A stretch of 64,000 nt of DNA, taken from Ancylobacter sonchi. Its GTDB lineage: Bacteria; Pseudomonadota; Alphaproteobacteria; Rhizobiales; Xanthobacteraceae. How positions within the stretch are numbered: the first letter of the stretch is position 1; the number at the start of each line of letters is the position of its first letter. The notes under the pieces were generated by a model. It saw only the letters and a program-made list of their open reading frames with translations. It was not told the DNA's origin and ran no database searches. The translations under genes were made by a program, and so were the position numbers. Below, piece after piece: positions 1 to 8,133 of the stretch. The stretch lies in NCBI RefSeq assembly GCF_018390695.1, contig NZ_JAHBGF010000028.1, forward strand, positions 62,001 to 126,000, given 5' to 3'.

Positions 1-1
1 C

Positions 2-667
2 TTCGGCCACCACAATTTGCTCACCTTGCCGAGCGGCGAGGGGCTGTCGAAGCGGCTCGGCCATCTGTCGCTGCAAGCGCTGCGCGAGGACGGGCAGGAG
101 GCGCTCGCGGTGGCGGCGCTCGCTTTGTTCACCGGCACCTCGCTGGCGGTGGAGCCGGCGGCCGATCTCGACGCGCTCGCCGCCCGCATCGATCTCGCCG
201 CCATCTCCCGCGCGCCGGCGCGCTTCGACCCGGCCGATCTCGCGGCGCTCACCGCCGGCACGCTGCATGTGCTGCCCTTCTCGGCGGTGGAGGCGCGGCT
301 CGCCGCGCTCGGCATAGGCGGCGGCGAGCCGTTCTGGCTGGCCGTGCGCGGCAATCTGGCGACGCTCAAGGACGCGGCGCTGTGGTGGCGGGTGGTCGAG
401 GGGCCGGTCGCGCCGGTCATTGCCGGCGAGGATGCGGATTTCCTCGCACAGGCCGCCGAGCTGCTGCCGCCGGCGCCGTGGGGCGAGGAAGTCTACGCCG
501 ACTGGCTGGCGGCGCTGAAGCCGGCATCAGGCCGCAAGGGGCGGGCGCTGTTCCACCCGCTGCGCGCGGCGCTGACCGCCGCCGAGAGCGGACCGGAGCT
601 CAAGGCGCTGCTGCCGCTGATTGGCCGGGAGCGGGCTCAGGCGCGCCTGAGGGGCGAGGCCGCCTGA
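2..667 (+). CDS. gltX: Glutamyl-tRNA synthetase, C-terminal part (5' end outside window)
   Basis: Charges tRNA-Glu (or tRNA-Gln by misacylation) with glutamate in the cytoplasm. The frame is already open at the left edge and reads [27 protein letters not shown] is the KMSKS-type ATP-binding loop of class I synthetases in the form used by alphaproteobacterial GltX. It is followed by a helical anticodon-binding domain ending in [13 protein letters not shown]. Only about 221 residues are visible, so the HIGH motif and Rossmann core lie upstream of the window. A TTG at 17 would give a formal start, but it falls inside the conserved loop and is not the real start. Alphaproteobacteria often carry two gltX copies, and which one this is cannot be decided from this part. 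Confidence 0.9.
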   Translation, partial: FGHHNLLTLPSGEGLSKRLGHLSLQALREDGQEALAVAALALFTGTSLAVEPAADLDALAARIDLAAISRAPARFDPADLAALTAGTLHVLPFSAVEARLAALGIGGGEPFWLAVRGNLATLKDAALWWRVVEGPVAPVIAGEDADFLAQAAELLPPAPWGEEVYADWLAALKPASGRKGRALFHPLRAALTAAESGPELKALLPLIGRERAQARLRGEAA

Positions 668-824
668 CGGCTCGCCGCCCCCTCGTGGGGATTGTCGGTT
701 CTTTTAGGACACAAACGGAGGCGGCGGGAGCCGCTCCGATTTCGGGCAACAGACGGAGGAGGCCGGAGCCGCTCCGTGATCGTCGACGCATGGCGGTGAG
801 CGATCCGCACCGCCGTCGTCCGAC

Positions 825-1862
825 TTATTGCGCCGGCGCCACCGGCTGCTGCTGCTGCGTGCGGGGACGCGGCGTCGCCGGGGCGGCGGCAGGAGTTGCC
901 GGACGCGGCTGCGCCATCTCGCGCGAGGTATCCTCGGTCACCACGATGTCGCCCTTGCGCAGGGTCGGATCGGTCTCGCTCGACAGCGCCTGCGCCCAGC
1001 TCTGGCCGGCCGGGCGGCAGGAGCAGGCCTGCGAATACTGCTTCTTGTAGAGCAGCGCGTTGGGCAGCGACATGTAGCTCTGGCCGCTGACGCTGACGGC
1101 GTTGTCGATGTCCTCGCCGGAGCTGCGATAGACGTAGAGCCGCGCCTCGGTGCCCGGGCACTGGCGCTGGCACTGGGCCTCGTCCGAGGCGAAGCTGTTG
1201 GCGTTGGTGCTGTAGGAGATCGGGAAGAAGAAGCCGTCGCAGGTGCGCACGCAGACGGTGCGATAATTCGACGACTTCGGCGTCTCCATCTCCAGCGGCT
1301 GGGCGTCCATCGACGGCGCCTCGTCCGATTCCGGATCCTGGCGCGGCACGCCGAACAGCTGTTCGAAGAAGTTGCGCGGCCGCTGCGGGGCCGCCGCCGC
1401 CGCGCGCGACTCGCCGAGCGCGGCCTGGTACTGCGGGCCGCAATTGTTCTGTGCCAGCGCGGTGATCAGCTGACGGCGCTGCTGGTCGTTGCCGCTGCGC
1501 TCGCCGCGGGCCTCGATCATGGTGCGGTCGAGCGTCGAGCGGGCCTGGGCGAGCCGGCGGTTCAGCCCTTCGCATTGCGGCGGCAGCTGCGGCTGGAAGA
1601 TCAGGAAGCCGCGCTTGTCGCAGCCCAGCTGGCGCACCTGCGCGCTGAGATTGGCGACGTCCTGCTGCTGCTGGCCGATGACGGCGCTCAGATCGCGCTG
1701 GCCGCCGCCGCGGTCGAGCTGGGCGAGCTGCCCCTCCAGACGGACGCAGGCGCCGGCATCCTGCGCCATGGCCGCGCCCGTGCCGACCACCAGCAGGGCG
1801 AGCGCTGTGAGGGAGGAACGCACGGCGGAGGCGCGTGAGAGGCCGGCACTGGCGGTTGTCAT
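825..1862 (-). CDS. DUF2865 domain secreted protein
   Basis: Protein of 345 residues. The start (MTTASAGLSR) puts a signal peptide with hydrophobic core TALALLVVGTGAAMA at the N-terminus, cleaved before QDAGAC. A glutamine- and alanine-rich helical region follows. The C-terminal domain holds paired cysteines (CVRTCDGFFFP, CQRQC, CSCRP), the pattern of DUF2865, a family common in Rhizobiales and of unknown function. The tail is rich in Pro, Ala and Gln (RPATPAAAPATP, TQQQQPV). The open frame extends 69 codons further upstream but without signal-peptide character. The family call is from motif recognition. Periplasmic or envelope location is inferred from the signal peptide and likely disulfides. 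Confidence 0.8.
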   Translation of the reverse strand: MTTASAGLSRASAVRSSLTALALLVVGTGAAMAQDAGACVRLEGQLAQLDRGGGQRDLSAVIGQQQQDVANLSAQVRQLGCDKRGFLIFQPQLPPQCEGLNRRLAQARSTLDRTMIEARGERSGNDQQRRQLITALAQNNCGPQYQAALGESRAAAAAPQRPRNFFEQLFGVPRQDPESDEAPSMDAQPLEMETPKSSNYRTVCVRTCDGFFFPISYSTNANSFASDEAQCQRQCPGTEARLYVYRSSGEDIDNAVSVSGQSYMSLPNALLYKKQYSQACSCRPAGQSWAQALSSETDPTLRKGDIVVTEDTSREMAQPRPATPAAAPATPRPRTQQQQPVAPAQ

Positions 1863-2108
1863 TGGTCGGTACTGTCCTGCGCGTTCGGGGCCGCACGTCA
1901 CGGGCGCGACTCCATAAGATCCCTGCACCAAGCACGTCGAGATTGGCCAAAGTTTGAACTCGTCTCCGGCCGACAAGGCAAGCCGGCGAGGCGAGCCTGG
2001 AGTCACGAGTTCCAATGGCCGGGCTCTGCCGGATTGGAGTACCGTCGCGTTGCGGGCGCGGCAACACACCCCATATCACGCTCGCCCCGATATTGGAGAC
2101 ACAAGTCG

Positions 2109-2645
2109 ATGACCATTCGCCGTTTGCGTGCCCTGCTCCCCGTCCTTGCGCTCGGCCTCGCGGCCGTGCTGGCGCCGGGCCTCGGCGGCATCGCGCGGGC
2201 CGACGGCCCCGATCTCATCTTCAGGAAGTCGACGGTGTGGAAGTTCCTCACCCCGGACGACAAGCTCGCCACCTATGCCATTGACGATCCGATGGTGGAG
2301 GGCGTCGCCTGCTACTACACCGTGCCGGAAAAGGGCGGCGTCTCCGGCATGTTGGGGGTGGCGGAGGAGGTGTCGGACATCTCCATCGCCTGCCGGCAGG
2401 TGGGGCCGATCGCCTTCAAGGGCAAGTTCGAGCAGGGCGACGTGGTCTATCGCGAGAGCCGGTCGCTGATCTTCAAGAAGATGCAGATCGTGCGCGGCTG
2501 CGACGTGAAGCGCAACGTTCTGGTGTATCTGGTCTATTCCGACAAGCTGATCGACGGCAGCCCGAAGAACTCCACCACCAGCGTGCCGGTCATGCCGTGG
2601 GGCGCGCAGACGGAAGCGCCGCGCTGCGCCGACTTCGTGCGCTAG
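2109..2645 (+). CDS. creA: CreA family protein
   Basis: Protein of 178 residues with an N-terminal signal peptide (MTIRRLRALLPVLALGLAAVLAP) ending near ARADG. The rest matches the CreA family: VACYYTVPEKGG, SIACRQVGPI and YSDKLIDGSPKNSTTSVPVMPW. CreA is a small exported protein of unknown biochemical role, named from the E. coli creABCD locus. No creBCD genes are nearby, as is usual for alphaproteobacterial orphans. The ATG at 2109 follows a GGAG motif near 2096. The longer open frame from 2034 lacks signal-peptide features. The gene ends just before a bidirectional terminator shared with the convergent gene. Confidence 0.85.
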   Translation: MTIRRLRALLPVLALGLAAVLAPGLGGIARADGPDLIFRKSTVWKFLTPDDKLATYAIDDPMVEGVACYYTVPEKGGVSGMLGVAEEVSDISIACRQVGPIAFKGKFEQGDVVYRESRSLIFKKMQIVRGCDVKRNVLVYLVYSDKLIDGSPKNSTTSVPVMPWGAQTEAPRCADFVR

Positions 2646-2682
2646 TGGCGCAAAAGCAATAGTCCGGCGGAAAACGCAAAAA

Positions 2683-2705
2683 GGCCGGTCGATGCCGGCC
2701 TTTTT
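2683..2705. terminator. Bidirectional rho-independent terminator
   Basis: Perfect stem GGCCGG/CCGGCC (2683-2688 and 2695-2700) with a 6-nt loop. A run of A precedes it (2678-2682) and a run of T follows (2701-2705), so it can terminate both the CreA gene and the convergent small secreted protein gene. Confidence 0.85.
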
Positions 2706-2745
2706 CAGGGAAGAGGCCTGGCCTCTTCAGGGAAGGCGAGGGGCC

Positions 2746-3072
2746 TCAGCGGCAGGTGATGGCGACGGTGTCGCGGCAGGAGCCGCCGGTGCAGGTGGTC
2801 TGCGCCGTCTTGGCGGCGACGGAGATGCGCAGCGCGTCGCTGGTCACCTTGCCGAAGCTCACGGCGCGCTCGAAATCGTGCACCCGGCACCAGGCGTCGG
2901 CGATGGCCTGGCCGCAGGCGCCGCCATTGGCGACGCAATTGTCGACGCCGTAGCCGTCGGACATGTCGACGACGAACATCTTGCCGGCTTCCTGAGCCAG
3001 GCCGAGCGTCGGAACGGCAGCGGAAAGGGCGGCGGCGAGGAGGGCAGAACGGAACATCGTTGCGGCGCGCAT
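2746..3072 (-). CDS. Small secreted six-cysteine protein, unknown function
   Basis: Protein of 108 residues. A signal peptide (SALLAAALSAAVPTLGLAQ) is followed by about 80 residues containing six cysteines (DNC, GAC, AWC, TTC, GSC, ITC), enough for three disulfides in the periplasm. The sequence KMFVVDMSDGYGVDNCVANG resembles hypothetical proteins common in Rhizobiales, but I assign no function. A second possible start, MFRSALL, lies at 3057. The gene converges with the CreA gene across the terminator at 2683-2705. Confidence 0.7.
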   Translation of the reverse strand: MRAATMFRSALLAAALSAAVPTLGLAQEAGKMFVVDMSDGYGVDNCVANGGACGQAIADAWCRVHDFERAVSFGKVTSDALRISVAAKTAQTTCTGGSCRDTVAITCR

Positions 3073-3323
3073 GGCTGGACACTTTTACCGGAAGCTCGCC
3101 GACAGCGAGCAGACGCCGCAGCAGACGACAAAAAGCTTAAGCCCACGCTAAAGTTCCACGGCGAACCGTGCGTCGGGCCCGGCGGCTGGATAAACGTGGG
3201 GGCTCCGGCTCGTCAACCGGCCGTCGCTGCGAAGCGGTACGGCCTTGACGTCGCCGTGCAAACGGAACAAGAGGCGCGGCCTCCGTGCAACAGTGGCCGG
3301 GGGATCTGAGGGAAGGCGAACAT

Positions 3324-4733
3324 ATGTCGGCAGTTTCGGGAGCGGACAATTCGGGCACGGTGCTGCCCGAGCTCAAGCTCTACAACACGCTCACGCGCCA
3401 GCGCGAAGCCTTCGCGCCGCTCGATCCCAAGCTCGTGCGCATGTATGTGTGCGGACCGACCGTCTATGACCTCGCCCATATCGGCAATGCGCGCCCGGTG
3501 ATCGTGTTCGATCTCGTCTACCGGCTGCTGCGCCACCTCTACGGGCCGTCGCACGTCAAATATGTGCGTAACATCACCGACGTCGACGACAAGATCAACG
3601 CACGCGCGGCGCAGGAATATCCCGGGCTCGACCTCAACGAGGCGATCGCCAAGGTGACCTTCTCCACCGAGGCGCAGTTCCACGACGACCTCGAGGCATT
3701 GGGCGTGCTCCACCCCGACGTGGAACCCCGCGCGACCGAGCACATTGCCGAGATGCGCGACCTCATCGAGCGCCTCGTCGCCTCCGGCCACGCCTATGTC
3801 GCCGAGGACCACGTGCTGTTCTCGGTGCCGTCCATGCCCGACTATGGCCGGCTGTCGAACCGCCCGCTGGAGGACATGATCGCCGGCGCCCGCGTCGACG
3901 TCGCGCCCTACAAGCGCGACGCGATGGACTTCGTGCTGTGGAAGCCGTCCAAGATCGGCGAGCCGGGCTGGCCCTCGCCGTCCGGCATCGCGGTGCCCGG
4001 CCGTCCCGGCTGGCACATCGAGTGCTCGGCGATGAGCTGGAAGCATCTCGGCGAGACCTTCGACATCCATGGCGGCGGCATCGACCTGGTCTTCCCGCAC
4101 CATGAGAACGAGCTGGCGCAGTCGCGCTGCGCCTTCCACACCGGCGTGATGGCTAAGCTGTGGATGCATAACGGCTTCCTGCAGGTGGAAGGCGAGAAGA
4201 TGTCGAAGTCGCTCGGCAACTTCGTCACCATCCGCGACCTGCTCGCCGACTGGCCAGGTGACGTGCTGCGCCTCAACATGCTGAAGACCCACTACCGCCA
4301 GCCGATCGACTGGACGGTGAAGGGGCTGGAGGAGAGCGCCCGCACGCTGGAGCAGTGGTTCGACATCGCCACGACGGAGGCGCATCCGCGCCCGGCGCCG
4401 GCGGTGCTGGAGGCGCTGTGCGACGACCTCAACACGCCCAAGGCCATCGCCGAGATGCACGCGCTGAAGGACCATGCCGGCAAGAAGGCACTGGCCGGCA
4501 CGCTGGCCTTCCTCGGCTTCGAACCCGCGCGCCTCGCGGCGTGGAGCGCGGCGCACGCGCCGGTGCTGGCGATCTCCGAGCAGGAGATCGAGTCGCGCAT
4601 CGCCGAGCGCATCGCCGCCCGGCGCAACCGCGATTTCGCCGCCTCCGACCGCATCCGCGACGAATTGCTGGCGCAGGGCGTGGCGCTGAAGGATAATAAG
4701 GACGGTTCCACCACCTGGGAGGCCAAGCGTTGA
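3324..4733 (+). CDS. cysS: Cysteinyl-tRNA synthetase
   Basis: Charges tRNA-Cys in the cytoplasm. The 469-residue protein has the class I synthetase signatures in order: [19 protein letters not shown] (HIGH-type motif with the zinc-ligand cysteine), [14 protein letters not shown] (zinc and cysteine binding), HHENELAQS, and KMSKSLGNF (KMSKS loop). The C-terminal DALR-type helical domain ends in [10 protein letters not shown]. The ATG at 3324 is preceded by GGAAGG. An ATG upstream at 3285 adds 13 unconserved residues. The stop overlaps the next gene by 4 nt, implying cotranscription. Confidence 0.97.
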   Translation: MSAVSGADNSGTVLPELKLYNTLTRQREAFAPLDPKLVRMYVCGPTVYDLAHIGNARPVIVFDLVYRLLRHLYGPSHVKYVRNITDVDDKINARAAQEYPGLDLNEAIAKVTFSTEAQFHDDLEALGVLHPDVEPRATEHIAEMRDLIERLVASGHAYVAEDHVLFSVPSMPDYGRLSNRPLEDMIAGARVDVAPYKRDAMDFVLWKPSKIGEPGWPSPSGIAVPGRPGWHIECSAMSWKHLGETFDIHGGGIDLVFPHHENELAQSRCAFHTGVMAKLWMHNGFLQVEGEKMSKSLGNFVTIRDLLADWPGDVLRLNMLKTHYRQPIDWTVKGLEESARTLEQWFDIATTEAHPRPAPAVLEALCDDLNTPKAIAEMHALKDHAGKKALAGTLAFLGFEPARLAAWSAAHAPVLAISEQEIESRIAERIAARRNRDFAASDRIRDELLAQGVALKDNKDGSTTWEAKR

Positions 4734-5230
4734 GCGACAAGCCTGCCGCTGGCCTGCGGCCTTTCCTGCCCAGCGACACGCCGGCTCTTGCCGCGCTCAT
4801 CGCCGAGTCGATCTTCGAGCTGACCGGCGACGACTATGACGATGACCAGCAGGAAGCCTGGGCGGCCGCGGCGGCCGACGAGGAGATGCTGGCGCCGCGC
4901 CTCGCCCGCGCGCTGACGCTGGTGGCCGAGCGCGACGGCGAGCCGGTGGGCTTCATCGCGCTCGCCGACAACAAGGTGATCGACCTGCTTTACGTGCGTC
5001 CGGACGTCGCCGGCGAGGGCGTCGGGGCGCAGCTGCTCGACGCGGCGGAGCGGCTGGCGGCGGCGCGCGGCGCCAAGAGCCTCACGGCGGATGCGAGCGA
5101 CACCGCGCTCGGCTTCTTCCAGAAGCAGGGCTATGTGCCGAAGAGCCGCAACACCGTGCCGCGCGGCGCGGTCTGGCTCGGCAATACCACGGTAGAGAAG
5201 CAGCTGGCGGGCGAGTCCGCCGGCCGCTGA
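4730..5230 (+). CDS. GNAT family N-acetyltransferase
   Basis: Protein of 166 residues starting at a TTG that overlaps the cysS stop codon, so it is translationally coupled to cysS. GNAT features are present: N-terminal [15 protein letters not shown], the beta-4 strand [24 protein letters not shown] with an acetyl-CoA pyrophosphate-binding loop (AGEGVG, a relaxed Q/RxxGxG/A), and C-terminal [18 protein letters not shown]. The N-terminal [20 protein letters not shown] pattern resembles YafP-like GNATs. The substrate is unknown. Its final codons and stop form the first copy of a 19-bp repeat found again at 5568-5586. Confidence 0.85.
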   Translation: MSDKPAAGLRPFLPSDTPALAALIAESIFELTGDDYDDDQQEAWAAAAADEEMLAPRLARALTLVAERDGEPVGFIALADNKVIDLLYVRPDVAGEGVGAQLLDAAERLAAARGAKSLTADASDTALGFFQKQGYVPKSRNTVPRGAVWLGNTTVEKQLAGESAGR

Positions 5231-5234
5231 ACGG
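5216..5234 (+). repeat. 19-bp direct repeat, copy 1
   Basis: TCCGCCGGCCGCTGAACGG, spanning the stop codon of the GNAT gene. An identical copy lies at 5568-5586. The DUF2188 gene sits between the two copies. Confidence 0.8.
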
Positions 5235-5317
5235 GGCGCGCCGGTCGATGAGATCGGCAGCGGACCTGCCTGGCGTCAGGTAGGCTCCTGATATGTTCTT
5301 CTGCCCATGGAGGGCTG

Positions 5318-5566
5318 ATGAGCAAAGATCAGGATCGCATGGTCTATCGAAACGCCAAGGGCGATTGGGTCAACAAGCGCAACGATGCGGAGCATGCATC
5401 GAGCGTGCATCGGATCCAGGCCGAAGCGGAAGCCGCCGCGCGCGCGATGTTGTCCCGACAGGGCGGCGGCGAACTCACCCTGAAGGGAACCGACCGCCTT
5501 ATCCGCAGCAAGGATACCATTGCCCCAGGCAAGGATCCCACTCCACCGCGCGACAGCGAATACTGA
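5318..5566 (+). CDS. DUF2188 domain protein
   Basis: Protein of 82 residues: MSKDQDRMVYRNAKGDWVNKRNDAEHASSVH, then an Ala/Glu-rich helix (RIQAEAEAAARAML) and a basic segment (LTLKGTDRLIRSKDTI). This is the DUF2188 pattern, in which a W-containing strand is followed by a helix with regularly spaced alanines and then a G/R-rich motif. Function unknown; no signal peptide or membrane segment is seen. It lies between two copies of a 19-bp repeat derived from the end of the GNAT gene. Confidence 0.8.
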   Translation: MSKDQDRMVYRNAKGDWVNKRNDAEHASSVHRIQAEAEAAARAMLSRQGGGELTLKGTDRLIRSKDTIAPGKDPTPPRDSEY

Positions 5567-5567
5567 C

Positions 5568-5591
5568 TCCGCCGGCCGCTGAACGGCCGGC
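5568..5591. terminator. Hairpin between convergent genes, including repeat copy 2
   Basis: Second copy of the 19-bp repeat (5568-5586). It forms the left arm and loop of a perfect 8-bp stem, GCCGGCCG (5571-5578) and CGGCCGGC (5584-5591), loop CTGAA. No T-run follows, so it is a terminator-like hairpin rather than a canonical intrinsic terminator. Confidence 0.5.
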
Positions 5592-5609
5592 CGGGTCCGT
5601 CCCGCTCCG

Positions 5610-6221
5610 CTACATGCGGTCGAGCACCTGCTCGGCGGCCTCGCCGTGCAGTTCGGCTTCCGGCACGTTGGACAGCGCGGTGGCGAGCTTCGGCATCACC
5701 GCGCGCACATTGTGCGCGACCAGCATGCGGATCGGCCGGCCGACATTGACGAAGCCGGTCGACTGCATGTGATCGAACAGCCGCAGCAGCGGGTCCCAGA
5801 AGCCGGCGATGTTCAGCACCATCACCGGCTTGCGATGGCGGTTGAGCTGCACCCAGGTGAGCTGCTCGACCAATTCCTCCAGCGTGCCGATGCCGCCCGG
5901 CAGCGCGAGGAAGGCGTCGGCCCGCTCGAACATCAGCCGCTTGCGCTCATGCATGTCGCGGGTGACGATCAGCTCGTGGGCGTATTCGAAGGCCTGTTCC
6001 TTGCCGATCAGGAAGTCGGGGATGATGCCGGTGACATGGCCGCCGGCCTCGGCGCAGGCGCGCGCGGTCGCCCCCATCAGCCCGACGCCGCCGCCGCCAT
6101 AGATGAGGCGGATGTTCTCCTGCGCGAGCAGGCGCCCCAGCTCCAGGGCGGCTTCGAGATAGATGGGTTCGTCCCCGCTGGCCGCCCCGCAATAAACGCA
6201 TAAGCTCTTGATCTTGGTCAT
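5610..6221 (-). CDS. LOG family (cytokinin riboside 5'-monophosphate phosphoribohydrolase-like) protein
   Basis: Rossmann-fold protein of 203 residues (TIGR00730/LOG family). The diagnostic PGGIGTLEELVEQ motif (PGGxGTxxE) is present, with GGGGVGLMG near the N-terminus and the DMHERKRLMFERADAF segment carrying the catalytic arginine region. Family members hydrolyse N6-substituted AMP or AMP to the base and ribose 5-phosphate. In bacteria the physiological role is usually nucleotide turnover. The gene stands alone, convergent with the DUF2188 gene and upstream of the outer-membrane protein gene on the same strand. Confidence 0.9.
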   Translation of the reverse strand: MTKIKSLCVYCGAASGDEPIYLEAALELGRLLAQENIRLIYGGGGVGLMGATARACAEAGGHVTGIIPDFLIGKEQAFEYAHELIVTRDMHERKRLMFERADAFLALPGGIGTLEELVEQLTWVQLNRHRKPVMVLNIAGFWDPLLRLFDHMQSTGFVNVGRPIRMLVAHNVRAVMPKLATALSNVPEAELHGEAAEQVLDRM

Positions 6222-6301
6222 GCTGCCATGATGCAGCGCAGCGCGGGGCCGTCAAGCGGCAGCGCGGGGCGCCGGGAGACGGGAACGGGACGGCGCCGGG
6301 T

Positions 6302-7249
6302 TTAGAACTCGACGCCGAGCTTCAGCAGCAGCTGATGCTTCTCGTGGCTGATGAGGTCGAGATTGCCCTCGCCCTCCGAGGCGGAGCCGGCGATCTGGTA
6401 GGAATAGGCCGCCTTGAAGTAGGCCGACTTGCCGAGCTGGGTGTACAGGCTGGGGCCGAGATAGAGCGCGCCGCCCTCGAAACTGTCGAGCCCGGCGCCC
6501 TCGAAGCCGGCGAGATAGCGCAGCTCGCCGCCGAGGAAGAAGCCGGGCGCCGCCTGCCAGCTGAGCGCGCCGGAGATTTCCAGCCCGCTTTCCTTGTCGC
6601 TGCCGGCCCATTCCGGCTCGTAGGCGAGGTTGATGGCGCCGAACAGCGTCTCCGACATGATCTCCCGGTCGATCAGCAGCCGGATCGGCAGGCCGAATCC
6701 GTCGACGCGCGCGCCGGAATCGTCGTCGAAGCGGCTCCATTCCGGCTCGATGGCGAGGGTGAGGCCGACCGGCGAATGCTCCCAGCTGAGCAGGCGGTAC
6801 TTGATCTCCGCCGACAGCCCGTTGAAGCCGCCGCCGCTGGTGTCGTCGAGATCCTCGATATTGCTGATGTCGGCATGGGCGAAGGAGGCGCTCACCCCGA
6901 CGGTCAGGTTGCGGGTGAAGCCGTACTCGTATTCCAGCTCGCCTTCCCAGGCGTGGTAGGTCGAGGAGGCGTCGCTGTCCTCCGCCGCCCGGTTGAAGCG
7001 GCCGACCGCCGAGATCGACAGCTCCTGTTCGCCGCGATCATTGGTGTCCGAGCCCTCGGTGAAGCCGAAGATGTTCTCGGTGTCGATCTCATAGCCCGCA
7101 TCGCCCGCCGAGGCGGCCGGTGTTCCCGGCAGGTCCGCCGCCTGCGCCGGAAGCGTCGCCAGCCCAAGGAAGCCGGCGCAGATGCACGCAGAAGCGAGGA
7201 GCGGCGCGCGGTGGGATTTGCGCGCGATCGGGTGGCGGGATGCGGGCAC
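6302..7249 (-). CDS. Outer-membrane beta-barrel protein
   Basis: Protein of 315 residues with an N-terminal signal peptide (hydrophobic LLASACICAGFLGLA, ending LPAQAADLPG). The remainder is made of alternating strands such as WEGELEYEYGFTRNLTVGVSASFAHAD, LSAEIKYRLL, VGLTLAIEPEWSRF and YFKAAYSYQIAGSA. It ends LLLKLGVEF, the terminal phenylalanine typical of proteins assembled by BamA. Repeated tryptophan/glutamate pairs and acidic loops suggest a barrel of about 12 strands. No ligand can be assigned. Its upstream region is an unusually AT-rich island (7255-7400), which probably holds its promoter. Confidence 0.8.
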   Translation of the reverse strand: MPASRHPIARKSHRAPLLASACICAGFLGLATLPAQAADLPGTPAASAGDAGYEIDTENIFGFTEGSDTNDRGEQELSISAVGRFNRAAEDSDASSTYHAWEGELEYEYGFTRNLTVGVSASFAHADISNIEDLDDTSGGGFNGLSAEIKYRLLSWEHSPVGLTLAIEPEWSRFDDDSGARVDGFGLPIRLLIDREIMSETLFGAINLAYEPEWAGSDKESGLEISGALSWQAAPGFFLGGELRYLAGFEGAGLDSFEGGALYLGPSLYTQLGKSAYFKAAYSYQIAGSASEGEGNLDLISHEKHQLLLKLGVEF

Positions 7250-7254
7250 GACTT

Positions 7255-7400
7255 CCTCCGGTTTTATGAATTTACCGAAGGATATTTATGAGTCTTCTTT
7301 TTGTAAACGGACGAATACAGTATTATATAGTTTATTATCTTCTTAATCTAATGGTGAATTTAGTAATTGGCGTGTATTAAAATTACGTAACGTCACTTGT
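7255..7400. promoter_or_regulatory. AT-rich intergenic island upstream of the outer-membrane protein gene
   Basis: Strikingly AT-rich compared with everything around it, containing tracts such as CAGTATTATATAGTTTATTA and TCTTCTTAATCTAATGG. It separates the divergent outer-membrane protein gene and the deformylase-like gene. It is a plausible site for an AT-binding regulator (MucR/Ros or H-NS-like proteins act this way in Rhizobiales). No protein-coding pattern is seen in it. Confidence 0.5.
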
Positions 7401-7478
7401 CTCGATGCCGCGGTGGGAGGCGGAGTGGAATCGTGGCATCGATGTCACCTCGGTTCGTGCAGTGATTCACGTGGTGTC

Positions 7479-7985
7479 ATGACAACTCGCCCCCTCGTAA
7501 CGTTCCCGGATCGCCGCCTGAGCGCGGTCGCGGCGCCGGTGACGGCTTTCGACGACGCGCTGCGCACGCTGGCGCTCGACCTCGTCGACACGCTGCGGGC
7601 GGCGCCGGGCATCGGCATCACCGCCGCCCATGTCGGCGTGCCGCTGCGGGTGGTGGTGCTGGAGCTGCCGGACGACCCGGAACCGAGCCTCTACGTCAAT
7701 CCGGAGCTGGTGTGGGTATCCGAGGAGACGGAGCGCCACGCCGAGGGCAGCGTCTCCATGCCCGGCGTCACCGAGGAGATCGAGCGGCCGGCGCGGGTGC
7801 GGGTGCGCTATCAGGATATCGACGGCACCATGCATGAGGAGGAGACCGGCGGACTGCGCGCCGTGTGCCACCAGCATGAGATCGATCAGCTCGACGGTGT
7901 CTTCTGGCTGCAGCGGCTGTCGCGGCTCAAGCGCGAGCGGACGGTCAAGCGCTACGGCAAGCTCGGACGTCCGCCGGCGCGGTGA
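7479..7985 (+). CDS. Peptide deformylase-like protein lacking two metal ligands
   Basis: Protein of 168 residues with a peptide deformylase fold and all three motif positions recognisable but altered. Motif 1 is GIGITAAHVG (residues 44-53; canonical GxGLAAxQxG). Motif 2 is EGSVS (89-93), with Ser91 where the metal-binding Cys of EGCLS should be. Motif 3 is QHEIDQ (132-137), keeping His133 and the catalytic Glu134 but with Gln137 in place of the second metal-binding His. With one of three metal ligands left, ordinary deformylase activity is unlikely. The ATG at 7479 begins MTTRPLVTFPDRRL, a normal PDF N-terminus; the open frame upstream is unconserved. It could be a divergent paralogue with a new role, since the rest of the fold looks intact. 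Confidence 0.85.
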   Translation: MTTRPLVTFPDRRLSAVAAPVTAFDDALRTLALDLVDTLRAAPGIGITAAHVGVPLRVVVLELPDDPEPSLYVNPELVWVSEETERHAEGSVSMPGVTEEIERPARVRVRYQDIDGTMHEEETGGLRAVCHQHEIDQLDGVFWLQRLSRLKRERTVKRYGKLGRPPAR

Positions 7986-8117
7986 CGCGCGGCAACCCCG
8001 GCCGGCTCTGCCGTATGACGAGGCCGTGCCTCTCACACAGGCGGGCCTTCGTCCCGCTGCCGTCCTCCGCCCTCTGGTCCTTTCGCTCCCATGTCTTCCC
8101 ACCGCCGCAATCATCGT

Positions 8118-8130
8118 CTATCGACGATAG
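8118..8130. promoter_or_regulatory. Candidate ArsR-family operator dyad
   Basis: Perfect inverted repeat CTATCG-A-CGATAG ending 3 nt before the ATG of the ArsR gene. Position and symmetry fit an autoregulatory operator overlapping the leader, as is usual for ArsR/SmtB proteins that control an adjacent exporter. Confidence 0.55.
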
Positions 8131-8133
8131 GCG

